Below, piece by piece: positions 1 to 6,320 of a DNA stretch of 12,943 nucleotides. Below the pieces are notes generated by a model. That model was not told where the DNA came from. It was given only the letters and a program-made list of their open reading frames with translations, and made no database searches. Within the stretch, counting starts at the first letter, position 1. Each line of letters begins with the position of its first letter. The translations under genes were made by a program, and so were the position numbers. The DNA comes from an uncultured Leuconostoc sp. GTDB taxonomy: Bacteria > Bacillota > Bacilli > Lactobacillales > Lactobacillaceae. The DNA lies in assembly GCF_946222815.1 (NCBI RefSeq), contig NZ_CAMJRK010000041.1, forward strand, positions 1-12,943. Reading direction: 5' to 3'.

Positions 1-80
1 CCGGACACCATTAGCTATTTTTCGGGATCGTTCGAATTAAACTTGTAATTTGCCACATACTAACAGTCATTTGCATTTTT

Positions 81-1067
81 TTACTTAGTGGTTATGCCCT
101 TTTCAAATGATACTGGTACGACAGTTGCCTCCCCCAAAAAAGTATCTTTATTTTGTGATTCGATTTGTAATAATAGTTTTTCAACTGCATACTTTGCAAT
201 ATGAGCATTTGACTGCTTGATTGATGATAGTGTAATTCTTTGTCTAGGATACACGCGTGCCCCATCAAAGCCAATAATCTGTACTTGGTTGGGAACCTGA
301 ATACCTGCCTGAACGAGTATATTGTAGAAATCACTTGCATATTCATCAGAATCAGAAAAGATCCCATCATAAAGAAACTGGTGATCGACTACATTATCCT
401 TAACAAATCGTTTAAAATCACTAATAAAATTTATTTTCTTTCTAGCTAGAAAAACTTCAGCAGAAATGTTATTTTCTTGGCAATAATCTAAAAAACCTTT
501 TTCTCTTACTGCAGAAATGTTCCTCACTGGCTTTTTAGAAACAAATAGCAATCGCTTTGACCCCAATTTTGTTAATGTTTCGCCAGCAAGTCTACCGCCC
601 ATATAATTATCTGATATAATTAGCGGTACATTTTGAGATACACGCTTTTCTATAGAAACCAATGGAATATTAGTATCAACTAAGTTAGCGGCATTAGCAT
701 AAGACATCGTAATTAACCCAGCAACTTTCTGTGCGTTAGCCATCTGTATATACTCAATTTCTTCTTCCGAGCTATTGTTAGAATTACATAAAATCATTTT
801 ATAGCCGTGGCGTTGTAAATCCTGTTGCATATGATAACTTAATTCCGAGAAAAAAGGTGAATTCACTGTTGGAATAATAAATACAACGAAATTTGACTTA
901 CTTGTTTTTAAGGCGCGTGCCATTGCGTTTGGAACATACTCCAAGGTATCAATAGCTGATTTTATTTTAGCCTGTGTACTTGCTTTAGTTTTTTGACCGT
1001 TAATGTAATTAGATACTGATCCTCTTGAAACACCAGCTAAACTAGCGACATCATTCATATTTACCAA
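81..1067 (-). CDS. LacI/GalR-family sugar-responsive transcriptional regulator
   Basis: A 328-residue DNA-binding regulator. Residues 4-24 (NDVASLAGVSRGSVSNYING) form the LacI helix-turn-helix. Residues 46-58 (PNAMARALKTSKS) are the hinge helix that inserts into the minor groove. Residues 60-328 form the periplasmic-binding-protein-like sensor domain, which normally binds a sugar or sugar phosphate. Length is typical for the family. The start is TTG at 1067: an AGAAGG ribosome site lies 9 bases upstream of it, whereas it is too far (about 18) from the ATG at 1058. The gene follows the glucosidase/permease operon in the same direction, but a terminator at 1103-1125 separates them, so it has its own weak promoter or is reached by read-through. 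It probably represses that operon through the palindrome at 4549-4560; this target is inferred from position. The effector is unknown. Confidence 0.93.
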   Translation of the reverse strand: MVNMNDVASLAGVSRGSVSNYINGQKTKASTQAKIKSAIDTLEYVPNAMARALKTSKSNFVVFIIPTVNSPFFSELSYHMQQDLQRHGYKMILCNSNNSSEEEIEYIQMANAQKVAGLITMSYANAANLVDTNIPLVSIEKRVSQNVPLIISDNYMGGRLAGETLTKLGSKRLLFVSKKPVRNISAVREKGFLDYCQENNISAEVFLARKKINFISDFKRFVKDNVVDHQFLYDGIFSDSDEYASDFYNILVQAGIQVPNQVQIIGFDGARVYPRQRITLSSIKQSNAHIAKYAVEKLLLQIESQNKDTFLGEATVVPVSFEKGITTK

Positions 1068-1102
1068 TTTCAGTGACCTTCTCTAAATTAATGATTTAAT
1101 AA

Positions 1103-1125
1103 AAAAATGCCTAATCGGCATTTTT
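1103..1125 (-). terminator. Intrinsic terminator of the sugar operon
   Basis: A 9-bp perfect stem (1103-1111 with 1117-1125) around a 5-base loop, with T-runs on both strands. On the minus strand it follows the stop codon of the 80-residue gene and precedes the LacI-type gene. Confidence 0.8.
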
Positions 1126-1132
1126 ACAATAA

Positions 1133-1375
1133 TTATGGTGTAAATCTTCCTGATAACATTTTATCAAATAAATCTAACATTTGCTGTTGTTTCATCTTAC
1201 CAAGTTGATCAACTTCTAAATTGTTAAAGTCTTCTATCAAAAAATATGCCTCAAGATAAAGCGTCAGCTGTTTTTTAATAAACGTTTGATTAGTCATATT
1301 ATCAGTTTGCTTGGCGTCTTTGATTAATCCCATTGCAAATTCATTCGGATCAATCCTTATTTTTTTATCAATCAT
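1133..1375 (-). CDS. Small hypothetical protein, last gene of the sugar operon
   Basis: An 80-residue protein that I do not recognise. It is soluble by composition, with no membrane segment, signal peptide or cysteine. It is rich in charged and helix-forming residues, with a Gln/Met/Lys-rich stretch near residues 60-66 (GKMKQQQ). The ATG lies only 3 bases after the stop codon of the sugar permease, with an AGAGGGG ribosome site inside the permease's last codons, so the two are translationally linked. A terminator follows at once. Position suggests a role linked to sugar uptake or hydrolysis, but nothing in the sequence gives a function. Confidence 0.75.
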   Translation of the reverse strand: MIDKKIRIDPNEFAMGLIKDAKQTDNMTNQTFIKKQLTLYLEAYFLIEDFNNLEVDQLGKMKQQQMLDLFDKMLSGRFTP

Positions 1376-1378
1376 TTT

Positions 1379-2803
1379 TTACCCCTCTATACTATTTTCA
1401 GCTGCTAGCTTATCTTCTGAATCTTCTCGAGCATGCTTTGCATTAATATAACGTGTCATTTCTACTTCTTTTTCGGGCGTTAAACGATAAAATAATATTA
1501 AAATAAACGACAGAACTAAAGCAATCAGTGGTACCCAAACATAATTTGCTTCAATACTAAATAATGCTGCGGCTGATTGCGTTTTATTAGGTGTGTAATG
1601 TCCTATTGATAGCAACATACCCGTTATCGCACCACCAATACCCATGCCAAACTTTGCAGTGAAACTAGAGGCAGAAGTCACAATACCTTCTGCACGAACA
1701 CCGTTTTTCCATTCACCGTAGTCTACGGAGTCTGCTAACAAAACAGCAATTAATGCCCCGACGAAACCATTACCAAAATTACCAACAATTGTACCAATAA
1801 TAACGAGCGGAATATTCAACATTTGTGCGCCAACACCTAAAATGAGTTGTCCGAAAATACTTAATGCCAATCCTGATAATATGGTCCGCTTTTTACCAAT
1901 ATTCATAACAAGTTTTGGTGTCAAAAAGACAGATATTAATCCTACAGCATTAAAGAATAACGCAAGTGACGCAAGACCTGGCTTGTCCAAATTATATTTG
2001 AAGAAGTATATTGTCACCTGACCTTTTGTTTGCATACCCAACCAGTAAATAAAATTCAAACCAACTACGATAACCCAAGGCCAATTATTTTTGAGCGCTT
2101 TTAAAGACGTTTTAATCGGCAATGCTTTTTGAGACTGTCGTGTTTGCACATGCTCACGTAAATTAGCAAAAACAACCAAATATATAACGAAAAATACCAA
2201 CGCAGCCATGACAGCTAACCAGAAGAAACCACGCCGAGGATTATCAGTACCCCCGAATAAGGCTACCAATGGTAGTGCTATAACAGAAATTAATGTGCCA
2301 CCAAAATTAGAAAATAGAGAACGAATTGTTGATAGTAAGACACGTTCATCTGGATCCGTTGTCATACTTGGTAAAATTGATGTCAAAGGAATATTGACTG
2401 CTGAATACAAAACATCAATACCAATATAAGTGACGTATGCCCACACAATTTTCCAATTCATAGGTAAATCCGGTGTTGTAAAACACAACACTGTAAATAT
2501 TGTAAATGGTGCATTAAACCACAATAAGTAGGGCCGACTACGTCCCCATTTTGTGTGGGTATGATCGATCATGATGCCCCAAAATGGGCCATCAAGAGCA
2601 TCAATCACACGGGCAACCAACATCAATGTACCAACAGCTGCTGCTGTAATACCAAAAACATCGGTATAAAAGTACATCAGATAAGTACCAATCAAACTAA
2701 ACGTAAAACTACATGCGAAATCACTGGCACCATAGCTTAATCGCTCATTCCAAGGTAACTTACCCTGGCCTGTTTTTATCGTCATTCCTGCATTATCAAC
2801 CAT
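1379..2803 (-). CDS. GPH-family (MelB-like) sugar:cation symporter
   Basis: A 474-residue polytopic membrane protein with about 12 hydrophobic segments. It belongs to the glycoside-pentoside-hexuronide family, which imports sugars with H+ or Na+. The family signature is clear: R65, D68 and D71 in the segment around 65-76 (RVIDALDGPFWG), then DHTHTKWGRSRPY at 80-92. Unlike the lactose permease LacS it has no C-terminal EIIA-like domain, so no direct phosphotransferase control is expected. The ATG has a GGGAG ribosome site 8 bases upstream. It starts 17 bases after the alpha-1,6-glucosidase, so the natural reading is that it brings in the glucosidase's substrate, such as isomaltose or short isomalto-oligosaccharides. 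That substrate is inferred from context; the family also carries melibiose, glucuronides and xylosides. Confidence 0.92.
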   Translation of the reverse strand: MVDNAGMTIKTGQGKLPWNERLSYGASDFACSFTFSLIGTYLMYFYTDVFGITAAAVGTLMLVARVIDALDGPFWGIMIDHTHTKWGRSRPYLLWFNAPFTIFTVLCFTTPDLPMNWKIVWAYVTYIGIDVLYSAVNIPLTSILPSMTTDPDERVLLSTIRSLFSNFGGTLISVIALPLVALFGGTDNPRRGFFWLAVMAALVFFVIYLVVFANLREHVQTRQSQKALPIKTSLKALKNNWPWVIVVGLNFIYWLGMQTKGQVTIYFFKYNLDKPGLASLALFFNAVGLISVFLTPKLVMNIGKKRTILSGLALSIFGQLILGVGAQMLNIPLVIIGTIVGNFGNGFVGALIAVLLADSVDYGEWKNGVRAEGIVTSASSFTAKFGMGIGGAITGMLLSIGHYTPNKTQSAAALFSIEANYVWVPLIALVLSFILILFYRLTPEKEVEMTRYINAKHAREDSEDKLAAENSIEG

Positions 2804-2820
2804 CTTACTAACTCCCTTCT

Positions 2821-4530
2821 TTATATAGATTCATCTTTTTGATTAGGAAACAGATAAGCCCTGACTTCATATGGCCTAAGTGATGAACTTGTCACATCTG
2901 GATAATTTTGAATCAAAAGTTCACTATTGTGCGGTATATTATAGTCTCGACTGACAGATTGCGCAGTAAAATTGGCTATCACCAATAGTACTTCTGTGTC
3001 ATTTTTTCTTGTGTATGCAAATACGGATTCATCTTTTTCATTGTCTGTGATGAGATCAAAGACACCATCAGTAATAACAGGTAGTTCATGACGTAACCTA
3101 ATTAATTTTTGATAAAAGTAAAATAATGATGTTTTATCTCTTAACGCTTCGTCAACATTAATCGATTCATGGTTAGCATTAACCTCTAACCAAGGCGTGA
3201 TATCACTAAACCCTGCATACGTTGTGCTATTCCATTGCATTGGCGTACGTGAATTATCTCTTGAGCGTGCTCGCAGATAATTCATCATCACGTCAGCTGG
3301 AATTAAATGCTCTTGTTCAACGAGTTCATGATAGGCATTGATTGACTCAAGATCTTTGTACTGAGCCATTTCCTGGAAGTTGGCATTTGTCATCCCAATC
3401 TCTTCACCTTGATAGATATATGGTGTGCCTTGCATAAAATGCAATAATGCCGCAAGCATTTTACCAGACACTACTCTATACTCAAGCGAATCGTTTCCAA
3501 ATCGTGATATGGCACGCGGTTGATCATGGTTGTTCCAATATAAACTGTTCCACGCCTTACCAGCTAATGCCTTTTGCCATTTGACCAAATTACTGCGCAG
3601 TGCCGTTAATGAAACATGTTCATCAGACCATTTACCAAGCGTCGGATTATGATTGCCATCTAAACTCACATGTTCAAATTGGAAAACCATATTGAGTTCT
3701 GTCCCATCAAGATTAGCATATTTTTCAGCTTCAGTTGTTGTCACACCAGCTGTTTCTCCCACAGTAATCCAGTCATGTTTTTTTAAAACTTGTTTGTTCA
3801 TTTCACTCAAATAGTCATGCACATGCGGTCCATTAGCAGATGCATCACCTGAATTACCATATAACGCACCTTCTGAAATTGGTGCGTTTGGCAAACCCTC
3901 AGGTTTTGAAATTAACGAAATAACATCCATTCTAAAGCCATCAATACCTTTAGCAGCCCACCAATTCATCATGTCAAAAATAGAATTTCTCACTGCTTGA
4001 TTGTCCCAATTTAGATCTGGTTGCTCCTTAGCAAATAAATGCAAATAATATTGCCCTGATTTTTCGTCATATGTCCATGCTGGACCTGAGAAAAATGAGC
4101 CCCAATTGTTTGGCTCATGCCCATCAACAGGGTCACGCCAAATGTAATAATCACGATACTTGTTATCTTTACTGTCATCTTGCACACTTTTTTGGAACCA
4201 TTCATGTTCAAACGAGCTATGATTAACCACAAGATCCATCATGATCTTCAAGCCTTTTTGATGCGCTTTATCAAGAAGTTCTTCAAAATCACTCATATGA
4301 CCAAAGGTCGGATTAATTTTCTGATAATCTGAAATGTCATATCCACCATCAATGTTGGATGTTTTATAAATTGGGTTTAACCAAATAACATCAACACCTA
4401 ATTGTTTAATATAATCTAACCGATTGATAATCCCACGTAAGTCACCCACGCCATCATGGTCACTATCTTGAAAACTTTTAGGATATACCTGATAAACCAC
4501 TGCCTTTTGCCACCACATTGCTTTTGTCAT
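2821..4530 (-). CDS. GH13_31 alpha-1,6-glucosidase (oligo-1,6-glucosidase / dextran glucosidase type)
   Basis: A 569-residue cytoplasmic glycoside hydrolase with no signal peptide. Conserved alpha-amylase regions appear in order: DLVVNH at 99-104, GFRMDV at 198-203 with nucleophile D202, GET at 258-260 with acid/base E259, and NNHD at 333-336 with D336. QPDLN at 170-174 is the oligo-1,6-glucosidase subfamily motif. The valine right after the nucleophile (V203) is known to favour alpha-1,6 over alpha-1,4 bonds, so isomaltose, panose and isomalto-oligosaccharides are the likely substrates (DexB or isomaltase type) rather than maltose. It is the first gene of the operon, with an AGGAG ribosome site 7 bases before the ATG, and it is controlled from 4549-4625. 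At 569 residues it is slightly longer than the usual 535-560. Confidence 0.94.
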   Translation of the reverse strand: MTKAMWWQKAVVYQVYPKSFQDSDHDGVGDLRGIINRLDYIKQLGVDVIWLNPIYKTSNIDGGYDISDYQKINPTFGHMSDFEELLDKAHQKGLKIMMDLVVNHSSFEHEWFQKSVQDDSKDNKYRDYYIWRDPVDGHEPNNWGSFFSGPAWTYDEKSGQYYLHLFAKEQPDLNWDNQAVRNSIFDMMNWWAAKGIDGFRMDVISLISKPEGLPNAPISEGALYGNSGDASANGPHVHDYLSEMNKQVLKKHDWITVGETAGVTTTEAEKYANLDGTELNMVFQFEHVSLDGNHNPTLGKWSDEHVSLTALRSNLVKWQKALAGKAWNSLYWNNHDQPRAISRFGNDSLEYRVVSGKMLAALLHFMQGTPYIYQGEEIGMTNANFQEMAQYKDLESINAYHELVEQEHLIPADVMMNYLRARSRDNSRTPMQWNSTTYAGFSDITPWLEVNANHESINVDEALRDKTSLFYFYQKLIRLRHELPVITDGVFDLITDNEKDESVFAYTRKNDTEVLLVIANFTAQSVSRDYNIPHNSELLIQNYPDVTSSSLRPYEVRAYLFPNQKDESI

Positions 4531-4548
4531 TGTTTCTCCTTTTATATT

Positions 4549-4560
4549 TGGAACGTTCCA
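4549..4560 (-). promoter_or_regulatory. LacI-type operator palindrome
   Basis: The 12-bp perfect palindrome TGGAACGTTCCA has the central CG typical of LacI/GalR operators. It lies between the operon -10 box and the ribosome site, where a bound repressor would block transcription. It probably binds the regulator encoded at 81-1067. Confidence 0.65.
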
Positions 4561-4573
4561 TTTCTATACGGCA

Positions 4574-4602
4574 AGTATAGACCAATAAAGAGTAAAATGC
4601 AA
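4574..4602 (-). promoter_or_regulatory. Promoter of the glucosidase-permease operon
   Basis: On the minus strand, TATACT (4574-4579) is the -10 box. TTGCAT (4597-4602) sits 17 bases upstream as a poor -35 box that overlaps the cre site. A weak -35 covered by a regulator site suits tight control. Confidence 0.55.
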
Positions 4603-4625
4603 GCGCTTACATTTTACTCTTTATT
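4584..4625. promoter_or_regulatory. 42-bp palindrome with a catabolite-responsive element (cre) at its centre
   Basis: The arms 4584-4604 and 4605-4625 are complementary at 20 of 21 positions with no loop. The central 14 bases (4598-4611, TGCAAGCGCTTACA, read on the minus strand as TGTAAGCGCTTGCA) match the cre consensus TGWAANCGNTWNCA for CcpA perfectly. The site overlaps the operon -35 box, so CcpA binding during glucose growth should repress the operon. The outer arms extend far beyond one CcpA or LacI dimer. Confidence 0.8.
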
Positions 4626-4651
4626 AACTTTAATCATTTAGCTAAAAATTA

Positions 4652-4674
4652 AAAACTACCGCAAAGGTAGTTTT
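4652..4674 (-). terminator. Intrinsic terminator after the ArsR-type gene
   Basis: A 9-bp stem (4652-4660 with 4666-4674) and 5-base loop, followed on the minus strand by a T-rich tail. It lies about 55 bases past the stop codon of the ArsR-type gene. Confidence 0.75.
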
Positions 4675-4728
4675 ATGTTGTCCCCATCTACTTTTTCAAA
4701 AGCATGATGGCATTTCATGATCGCTCTA

Positions 4729-5052
4729 TTACAATTCCCTATGTTGCTTCCCGACAAGCACATGCGCCACATGTTGTTTGGTAGAATTAATCACATTTAG
4801 AATATGCGGATCGTTTAATTGATATAAACTTTTTTTACCGACTTTTTCTGAACTCACTAATTGATGTTCTTTTAAAATAGCTAATTGATGAGACACTTGT
4901 GGTTGTGTAATTTGAAGTTGCTCCACAATGTCATTGACACTTAGTTGCTTATTTTCTAGTAACACTAAGATATTCAATCGTGTTGGATTACTCAATAATT
5001 TGAAAATACGTTCCATTTCACTTTGATAACGTGCATCGTTATTTTTTTTCAT
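4729..5052 (-). CDS. ArsR/SmtB-family metal-sensing repressor, CzrA-like
   Basis: A 107-residue winged-helix repressor. The helix-turn-helix spans about 36-63, with recognition helix QPQVSHQLAILKEH at 50-63, and the wing is near 64-78. The protein has no cysteine, so it cannot use the Cys-based cadmium/lead site of CadC. Instead it has D81, H83, H94 and H97 in the last helix. Their spacing (+2, +11, +3) is exactly that of the zinc/cobalt alpha-5 site of CzrA (D84, H86, H97, H100). It should therefore release DNA when Zn(II) or Co(II) is in excess. The start at 5052 was chosen because of its GAAGGAG ribosome site; an in-frame extension to 5241 would run across the divergent gene. It most likely controls itself and the CadD-type gene. 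Confidence 0.92.
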   Translation of the reverse strand: MKKNNDARYQSEMERIFKLLSNPTRLNILVLLENKQLSVNDIVEQLQITQPQVSHQLAILKEHQLVSSEKVGKKSLYQLNDPHILNVINSTKQHVAHVLVGKQHREL

Positions 5053-5067
5053 ATATGTTGACTCCTT

Positions 5068-5117
5068 CATATGTTGATGATAACATATGTTTATACTGAT
5101 ATACATTAAGTATATCA
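5068..5117. promoter_or_regulatory. Divergent operator region with two inverted repeats
   Basis: Two perfect inverted repeats lie between the ArsR-type gene and the CadD-type gene: CATATGTT / AACATATG (5068-5075 and 5082-5089) and TGATATAC / GTATATCA (5097-5104 and 5110-5117). AT-rich inverted repeats of this size are usual for ArsR-family operators. The second abuts the CadD ribosome site. Individual -35 and -10 boxes could not be assigned with confidence. Confidence 0.55.
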
Positions 5118-5134
5118 TGAACAGGAGAAGAAAT

Positions 5135-5707
5135 ATGCCAGACCTATCACTCGTGACAATGTTATTCATTGGCGTTAATTTAGATTTTTTTGTTATTCTA
5201 TTATTTTTATTACAGAAATATCGTTTCAGAGACAATTTCATCGGCTATGAATTAGGTATGCTCATTGTTTTTGCTATCAGTGCCCTAGCAGGTCAATTAA
5301 TTCAGACTGTAATTCCAACATGGGCTATCGGATTTCTTGGTTTACTACCCATTTATATGGGCATCAAAGGTGAAGATGATGGCAACGACAGGTCAAAATT
5401 AGCATCCAACAGAGGCATGATCGCAGTGTTGCTCATGTACTTAGTCAGTTGTGGCGCTGACAATATTGCTGTTTACGTCCCAGTCTTAGCCACAATGACG
5501 ACAACTGCTATTTTAATAACAATAATCTATTTTATTATTTTGACTGCTATATCGTTAATATTAGCTTATCTCTTTGGAAAAATTCCAATTATAAAGGACG
5601 TTTTTGAACGTTGGGGATCACCAATAAGTCGCATCATTTATATTATAATCGGACTTTTTGTGATGTTTGATACAGGGTTGATTCAGTTCCTGTTTAATCT
5701 ATTTTAA
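5135..5707 (+). CDS. cadD: CadD-family cadmium-resistance membrane protein
   Basis: A 190-residue integral membrane protein with about five or six hydrophobic segments. It resembles CadD of staphylococci, which gives low-level cadmium resistance and is thought to export or bind cadmium. Family-like features are the N-terminal NLDFFVILLFLL (residues 12-23), the short charged cytoplasmic loop near 82-95 (GEDDGNDRSK), and SCGADNIAVYVPVLA after it. The ATG at 5135 has an AGGAG site 7 bases upstream; reading back to 5087 would add residues encoded in the operator. It is divergent from a repressor whose metal site is zinc-type, so the natural ligand may be zinc as well as cadmium. That is inferred from the pairing. 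Confidence 0.88.
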   Translation: MPDLSLVTMLFIGVNLDFFVILLFLLQKYRFRDNFIGYELGMLIVFAISALAGQLIQTVIPTWAIGFLGLLPIYMGIKGEDDGNDRSKLASNRGMIAVLLMYLVSCGADNIAVYVPVLATMTTTAILITIIYFIILTAISLILAYLFGKIPIIKDVFERWGSPISRIIYIIIGLFVMFDTGLIQFLFNLF

Positions 5708-5962
5708 ATATGATACGATCTAGAAAGAACGGACACACTTTGTTCTATATAATTCTAGACTAACATTTCTAACTGCTGTCTCTCTAGGATATTAGCAGTC
5801 GCATAAATAAACATCCATAGAAAAAATAATTGATATAATTAATTCTATAAGCAGCAACGTAAGTTGTAAAAACAATTACAGAAAAAAGCGTATTTACCAC
5901 TATTTAGGTAAATACGTTTTTAAATAACTCTGGCATTTATTTAAAATATCAGTGTAAGTTAC
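5708..5962. other. Non-coding stretch with several hairpins
   Basis: No credible gene is seen. There is a compound hairpin at 5719-5759 (TCTAGAA/TTCTAGA outside, AGAAC/GTTCT inside), which may be the 3' end of the cadD mRNA although it lacks a T-tail. A 6-bp hairpin lies at 5772-5799, and a bulged hairpin near 5853-5875 stands just before the strong terminator at 5889-5921. A TATAAT sequence near 5834 could start a short RNA ending at that terminator, but no good -35 box accompanies it. Confidence 0.4.
5889..5921 (+). terminator. Strong intrinsic terminator
   Basis: A 10-bp perfect stem (5889-5898 with 5907-5916), an 8-base loop and TTTTT. A run of A before the stem lets it work on the minus strand too. 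It ends either the cadD transcript or a small RNA. Confidence 0.75.
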
Positions 5963-6104
5963 AATAATCACAAAAAGAGGAGTATTGCATCATAATTACC
6001 AGAAATTATGCTATAGTCTTGATCTCATGATCGACACCATGACTATAGTATAACACAATAAATAGTAATAATTACTATTTATTGTGTTAGTTTTTGTGAT
6101 TATT
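5963..6104. repeat. 142-bp nested inverted-repeat element
   Basis: Perfect 14-bp terminal inverted repeats (AATAATCACAAAAA, 5963-5976, and its complement 6091-6104) enclose three further hairpins. These are CATAATT/AATTATG (5991-5997, 6004-6010), CTATAGTC/GACTATAG (6011-6018, 6041-6048) around GATC-TCAT-GATC, and a 39-bp palindrome at 6051-6089. The right end forms the last codons of the 40-residue gene. No target-site duplication is visible. It may be a miniature mobile element or a large structured RNA domain. Confidence 0.6.
6060..6080. promoter_or_regulatory. Zur-like box inside a 39-bp palindrome
   Basis: The centre of the 39-bp palindrome (arms 6051-6069 and 6071-6089) contains GTAATAATTAC flanked by AAAT and ATTT. 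It matches the Bacillus subtilis Zur consensus (AAATCGTAATN and its complement) at all but the two C/G flanking positions. It may instead act only as an RNA hairpin. Confidence 0.4.
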
Positions 6105-6209
6105 CTTTGCCTTTATGTTTTTAATGAGTTTCAACGCACGATCTCTCGTTTTACTGTTAGGACTCTTTAAATGACGATAGGCACTATTGATATCATTTTT
6201 TTCAGACAT
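6087..6209 (-). CDS. 40-residue basic protein, possible metal-homeostasis peptide
   Basis: A small gene below usual gene-caller limits but with strong signals. There is an AGGAG ribosome site 8 bases before the ATG and a near-consensus promoter (6248-6276). The product begins MSEKNDINSAYRHLKSPNSK and continues TRDRALKLIKNIKAKNNHKN. It is very basic and probably helical from about 20 on. From memory it resembles short lactic-acid-bacterial proteins labelled putative metal homeostasis protein, with the (A)YRxLKSPNxKTRxRALKxIK pattern; I could not check this. It is divergent from a Fur-family regulator and has a Zur-like box at its start site. The last five codons overlap the terminal repeat of the 142-bp element, so the C-terminus may have been altered by its insertion. 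Confidence 0.75.
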   Translation of the reverse strand: MSEKNDINSAYRHLKSPNSKTRDRALKLIKNIKAKNNHKN

Positions 6210-6229
6210 AAGTCGCTCTCCTTTTAAAA

Positions 6230-6240
6230 GTAATAATTAC
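6230..6240. promoter_or_regulatory. Zur/Fur-type operator at the small gene's start site
   Basis: The perfect palindrome GTAATAATTAC lies immediately downstream of the predicted transcription start of the 40-residue gene. Its core equals that of the B. subtilis Zur box and differs from the PerR box (TTATAATNATTATAA). It is probably bound by the divergent Fur-family protein. Confidence 0.5.
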
Positions 6241-6247
6241 ACTTTAA

Positions 6248-6276
6248 ATTATATTGATTTTTAATTAATAAGTCAA
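6248..6276 (-). promoter_or_regulatory. Promoter of the 40-residue gene
   Basis: On the minus strand, TTGACT (6271-6276), a 17-base spacer and TATAAT (6248-6253): a near-consensus sigma-A promoter. Confidence 0.75.
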
Positions 6277-6305
6277 TAGACTTTAATCAATATTTAAGCC
6301 ATAAT
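6277..6305 (+). promoter_or_regulatory. Putative promoter of the Fur-family gene
   Basis: TAGACT (6277-6282), a 17-base spacer and CATAAT (6300-6305). Transcription would start near 6312, only about 9 bases before the ATG, in line with the missing ribosome site. Confidence 0.45.
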
Positions 6306-6320
6306 AGAATTAACTTAAAA

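Noticed and set aside
1..80. Possible gene end or terminator before the LacI-type gene's stop
   Set aside because: No open frame of note, no stem with a T-run and no recognisable motif; too little sequence to call anything.
5053..5241. N-terminal extension of the ArsR-type gene
   Set aside because: It would run through the divergent operator and antisense to cadD; the start at 5052 has a strong ribosome site.
5985..6053. TTG-start frame of 22 codons after a GAGGAG sequence
   Set aside because: The ribosome site is only 2 bases from the TTG, and the frame lies wholly inside the nested inverted repeats; chance is more likely.
5963..6104. CRISPR array or complete insertion sequence
   Set aside because: There are no regularly spaced direct repeats and no transposase gene; only nested inverted repeats are present.
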